DNA of 64,000 nucleotides, taken from the NCBI GenBank assembly GCA_946699065.1, contig CAMPDV010002443.1, forward strand, positions 1 through 64,000, in the 5' to 3' direction. Of this stretch, positions 60,646 to 64,000 are shown piece by piece (within the stretch, counting starts at the first letter, position 1; every line of letters starts with the position of its first letter). The position numbers were made by a program, and so were the translations under genes. The stretch comes from Loxodes magnus (taxonomy: Eukaryota > Ciliophora > Karyorelictea > Loxodida > Loxodidae). The notes beneath the pieces are model-generated. The model did no database searches. It saw only the letters and a list, made by a program, of their open reading frames with translations, and was not told the DNA's origin.

Positions 60646-63600
60646 TAATAATACATTTAATCATCAACACTATAACATACAACAAAACCATAACCACAAA
60701 ATTAACACTTATATTCAATCAAAAATAACTAGACATACATAAATATAGGGGTTAACCAGTTGTAATTAGAATAAGAAAAACTAAATCTACAAACATCAAT
60801 ATAAGAGGATTAAGACCTTACAAAATATTATTACTTCAATTCATCCAAGAAAATAAGATACACATTATGTCCAAATAAGAGATTCATGTACCTCAAATTT
60901 AAGACATCCCTATATCTTTACGGATTCAGAGCTACCATAAAAGTAGGCATTTATCTAGTAAAGTGTGGCGTTTTACGTTAGAGATAAACGAATAAATAGA
61001 GTAAAAAAATGAAGTGTATGGACTTAACTAAGCAGAAATATATTAGGGTTGCAGATAATTAGTATAAGCCTTGATAGTAGACTAGCGATAATTAACATCT
61101 ACGCACCCACAACCTAAGATCAAACAGAACTGGGTATTTTCTATGATGGCGTAAGATAATTTATTCATATAGCAAACGATTTAGAGCTTTAAATACTAAT
61201 TATGGGGAATTTTAATGCTCATATGCCATAATCTTTACCAAATAAACAAAATGTAGTAGGACGATACCTATCGAATTTTATGCAAGAGTTTAATCTGACA
61301 TGAAAAGACCCAGATTAAGATCCAACATATATCACGGTAATAAGGGAGAGGTAGAATCAAGATTGATTACTGTCTAACAGACCAATTCATTACGCACAAC
61401 ATAATATAATCTAAATTCTATCAAAGCAGGAAATTAGGAAATCATTAACCTGGCAGACTAATATTATGTATAGTAAAAAAATAGTGATTAAGTAAAGTAA
61501 AAAAAGATCAGTTTTAAAAACTTCAATAAAAATTGGTATAAGAAAAATTCGATAAATGAGTTGAAGATATGGAAATAAGCAAATTCTCTCATCAAAATTG
61601 TGAAAAATTCTATGACAAATTATAAGAATAAATTCAATAAGGCACAGCTCTAATATGTGGACATACTACTTCTATGCCGAAACAACTAAGAAAATAATTC
61701 AAAAGTCATGCCATAAAAGTAAAACGATTAATAAGATAAGCCAGATATAATACAAGAGATCAAAATAAGACAGGAATATAGACAAGGTATGAAAAAGATT
61801 ATAGAAATCAATTTATTATTCTCCTAGATGCAGTCAATAAAGGAAACTTAAGTGACACATGAAAGAATATGCAGAGATTATATAAAAGAGGAAAAATAGC
61901 AACGTGAATACTAATAAATTAAGAAGATATCCAACTCTTCAAGGTAAGTTGAGAAAATTTCTATAGGAATGGAAATAAAAATCTACTAAATCAATTTAGA
62001 AATAAATAACCAATAGAAATCAAAATGGTAGAAATTAAATAATGTATAAGAAATCTATCACAATGAAAAGCAACAGGACCAGATCAAATAAAATCAAGTA
62101 CAATAAATTCTGGAGGGTAAAAATTAATAAAGGGGACAACTCAGCTAATAGGGAAATATTAAAATCAGGAAATATTCCTAGAAGAGCAAAAGAATCATAT
62201 ATTAAACTTATTCATAAAAAAGATAAACACAGTTAACCCGATGAATTGAAGACCTATTTCCCTTATTAATAATATCCTAAATATTATAGATCTATGGATA
62301 TTCGAATAACTAAAATCATATCTTATTAGACTTGACGATGAATTATAATACAGTTTTAAGCCTAATAAATCTTAAGCTCAACATATTTTTCACCCTCAGA
62401 ATTATCTAGGAGTATCTTTATAAAAACAATAAAGAAGCATTTTTAATTTTTATTGATATAATGAAAGTTTTTAAATCAGTTATAAGGAAGATATATGACA
62501 AAGCTTGAAATAGGAGTACCAGAATAATTAATAAAACTTCTTGCTGAAATATACAGAGAAGAAGACATTAAATTGAGAATAAATTACCTCTTTTCGGATA
62601 AGTTTATTACAGAAAAAGGAGTCAAATAAGGCTGTACATGTTTCCCCAATATCTTCAATATTATAATAAATATACTTCTAAACAAACTAAAAGAAAATCA
62701 TATTGGAGTAGCAATAGAACTAAAAACAGAATATTATACAATGCAAAGATACTGTGGTGCACTAGCCTATGCTGATGACATAGCATACATAGTTTAGCCA
62801 GACTAAGTAAAAAAAGATTGAAGATTAGACACAAGAGCTGAAAGTTACATCTTGTCAATAGCTGACAAAAAAATGACTGTTATGAAATGGAAATAATATG
62901 ACACTCTAAACGACAATAAATTAATTGATATGGAAATATAAAGTTTAAATATTTTTAAGTATCTAGGTCACGGAATATAAGAGGAAATATTACACTAAAA
63001 ACATCTAGAGTTTAGGATTACTGAATGTTAAAAGACATAAGGATGAATCCTTTACTAAATCACATTATAAGAAGGCTTTACACCATATAATGCGCAAATG
63101 ATACTAAAAGCTTTATCTAAATTTTCGGATATGGAAGTTAATGTATTCCATTCATTGAAGAAACTATAGGTAAAAAATAATAGAAAATAGAAAAAATTTG
63201 AAGTAGATCCCTTAGAGTTATAATAAATGGATCTTTCTGCAAATAAAACGAAAATATTAAGATGCGAATTACAGTTTACTAAAATTTAATTCTATTTATG
63301 ATAACAGATGTAATGTTCAGATAAAAACTACTATTAAATTTCGAATCAGCAGTAGAATGTTGAATGTATCTGCTAAAAAACAACATCCTATTTGAAATTT
63401 AATTTTTAAAAGTTCTGATAAACTGCAATCAATGGGTGAATTATAGTTTAGGAAGAATGAAATTAAAAAAGATCAAATTAATATTAAATGAAGCTATAAA
63501 ATTTCACATCAATGTAGAAGTAATAAACCGCATACAGGATATTACGACGAGTTTCATGTATAGAAGTTAATGAATGGAATCATTTATTATAGGCCCACCC

Positions 63601-64000
63601 AATTTAAGATACAACAAACACAGAAAATAGGAAATTTGTTATTTGTTTAGACTTAGAGCCAAATGCAGTAGGCCGCATAGACTTTAAAGTTAAGAACTTT
63701 TTAGAAAATGATATATTTAGACTATGCTCAAATGGCGTAGAAAATTAATTTCACATAATTGAGATATGTGGACAATACTAACAGGAAAGAGATATATTAG
63801 CATAAAAACTAAAGACAATAGAACTTAGAAAAAACAAACAAATATAATGCTAATTTAATTAATCTTAATCAAAATAGTCTGGGGAAATTACGAGTTTGAA
63901 AGCTGAAGTAAATCATTATAGAAAGAACAAAAATCTTAATAGGTTCAAAGATTTTATCGAAAGTTTGCTAAAGAAAGTAAAATGGGATATATAAATAAAA
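60645..64000 (+). mobile_element. Non-LTR retrotransposon (LINE), copy 2, runs off the window
   Basis: More complete than copy 1. The endonuclease shows NINIRGLRPYK, KQEIH, INIYAPTTQ and MGNFNAHMPQ (about 61,205-61,228). The reverse transcriptase shows KATGPDQI, IPRRAKESYIKLIHKK, NWRPISLINNILNIID and, in one continuous frame, GVKQGCT (TAA Gln codon at 62,627-62,629) through to ALAYADDIAYIVQPDQ (YADD at 62,768-62,779). The TAA sits exactly where this enzyme family has the invariant Gln of xGxxQG, direct evidence for TAA = Gln. Single-base differences and frame changes elsewhere suggest this copy too is not fully intact. The 3' end lies beyond 64,000. Confidence 0.88.

Larger units (their letters stand above)
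55906..64000 (+). repeat. Long direct repeat, copy 2 (partner 1-8,000)
   Basis: Begins with the same bases as the window and stays collinear to its end. It keeps LINE sequence that copy 1 has deleted (about 62,640-62,755). Copy 1 in turn keeps a short stretch near 5,757-5,780 that is missing here. Confidence 0.95.

Noticed and set aside
1-64000. CRISPR arrays, bacterial operons, ribosome-binding sites, riboswitches
   Set aside because: Nuclear eukaryotic sequence; no regularly spaced repeats with unique spacers or bacterial signals seen.

Overview
The window is eukaryotic nuclear DNA from a ciliate that has reassigned all three stop codons. It is extremely AT-rich and contains broken nuclear rRNA cassettes in the order 18S-ITS1-5.8S-ITS2-28S. 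Its longest genes open only if TAA and TAG are read as Gln and internal TGA as Trp, with TGA also serving as the end signal. That combination is known from karyorelict ciliates (Loxodes, Parduczia type) and from the heterotrich Condylostoma. I favour a karyorelict or Condylostoma-like organism but cannot name a species. Several gene models also need introns of only 16-19 nt, which agrees with ciliates having tiny introns. Standard-code ORF calling misses essentially every real gene here.

Layout. (1) 1-8,400: a unit carrying a small minus-strand gene (about 150-762), a plus-strand membrane-protein gene (about 2,095-3,790) and a non-LTR retrotransposon (about 4,740-8,380). The same unit returns at 55,906-64,000 and runs off the window. 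(2) 8,470-9,165: a minus-strand gene fragment fused to a truncated 18S. (3) 9,183-14,395: rDNA cassette 1. (4) 14,618-17,311: a continuous 897-codon gene for a RING-like / Gln-rich / pentapeptide / WD40 protein. (5) 17,400-25,900: AT-rich DNA with short repeats, a LINE remnant, two tRNA loci (Lys probably broken, Ala) and two weak coding candidates. (6) 25,895-26,935: a TPR pseudogene. (7) 27,304-29,498: an inverted, decayed copy of the WD40 gene. (8) 29,640-35,850: a minus-strand LINE, then a plus-strand reverse-transcriptase remnant. (9) 36,430-37,880: a kinase-WD40 pseudogene. (10) 38,353-42,625: rDNA cassette 2. (11) 42,850-45,420: a second intact WD40 gene of 856 codons. (12) 45,420-55,905: AT-rich DNA with a few hidden coding candidates.

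Segments 9.4-19.96 kb and 38.35-47.85 kb are direct copies of one another (rDNA plus WD40 gene plus downstream repeats). Both rDNA cassettes are defective, and in different places. The most interesting system is the WD40 family. Framework residues of the roughly 42-residue blades are almost identical within and between genes, while a handful of positions per blade vary freely, and blade number differs (8 versus 7). This pattern resembles the diversified WD40 recognition domains of fungal HNWD/NLR genes, here joined to a RING-like N-terminus as in TRAF7-type ubiquitin ligases. A role in recognition or ubiquitin tagging is inference.

Limits. With no dedicated stop codon, AT-rich noise also translates into plausible Gln/Asn/Ile/Lys-rich peptides. 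Coding calls without a family motif, duplicate copy or intron that restores frame are given low confidence.
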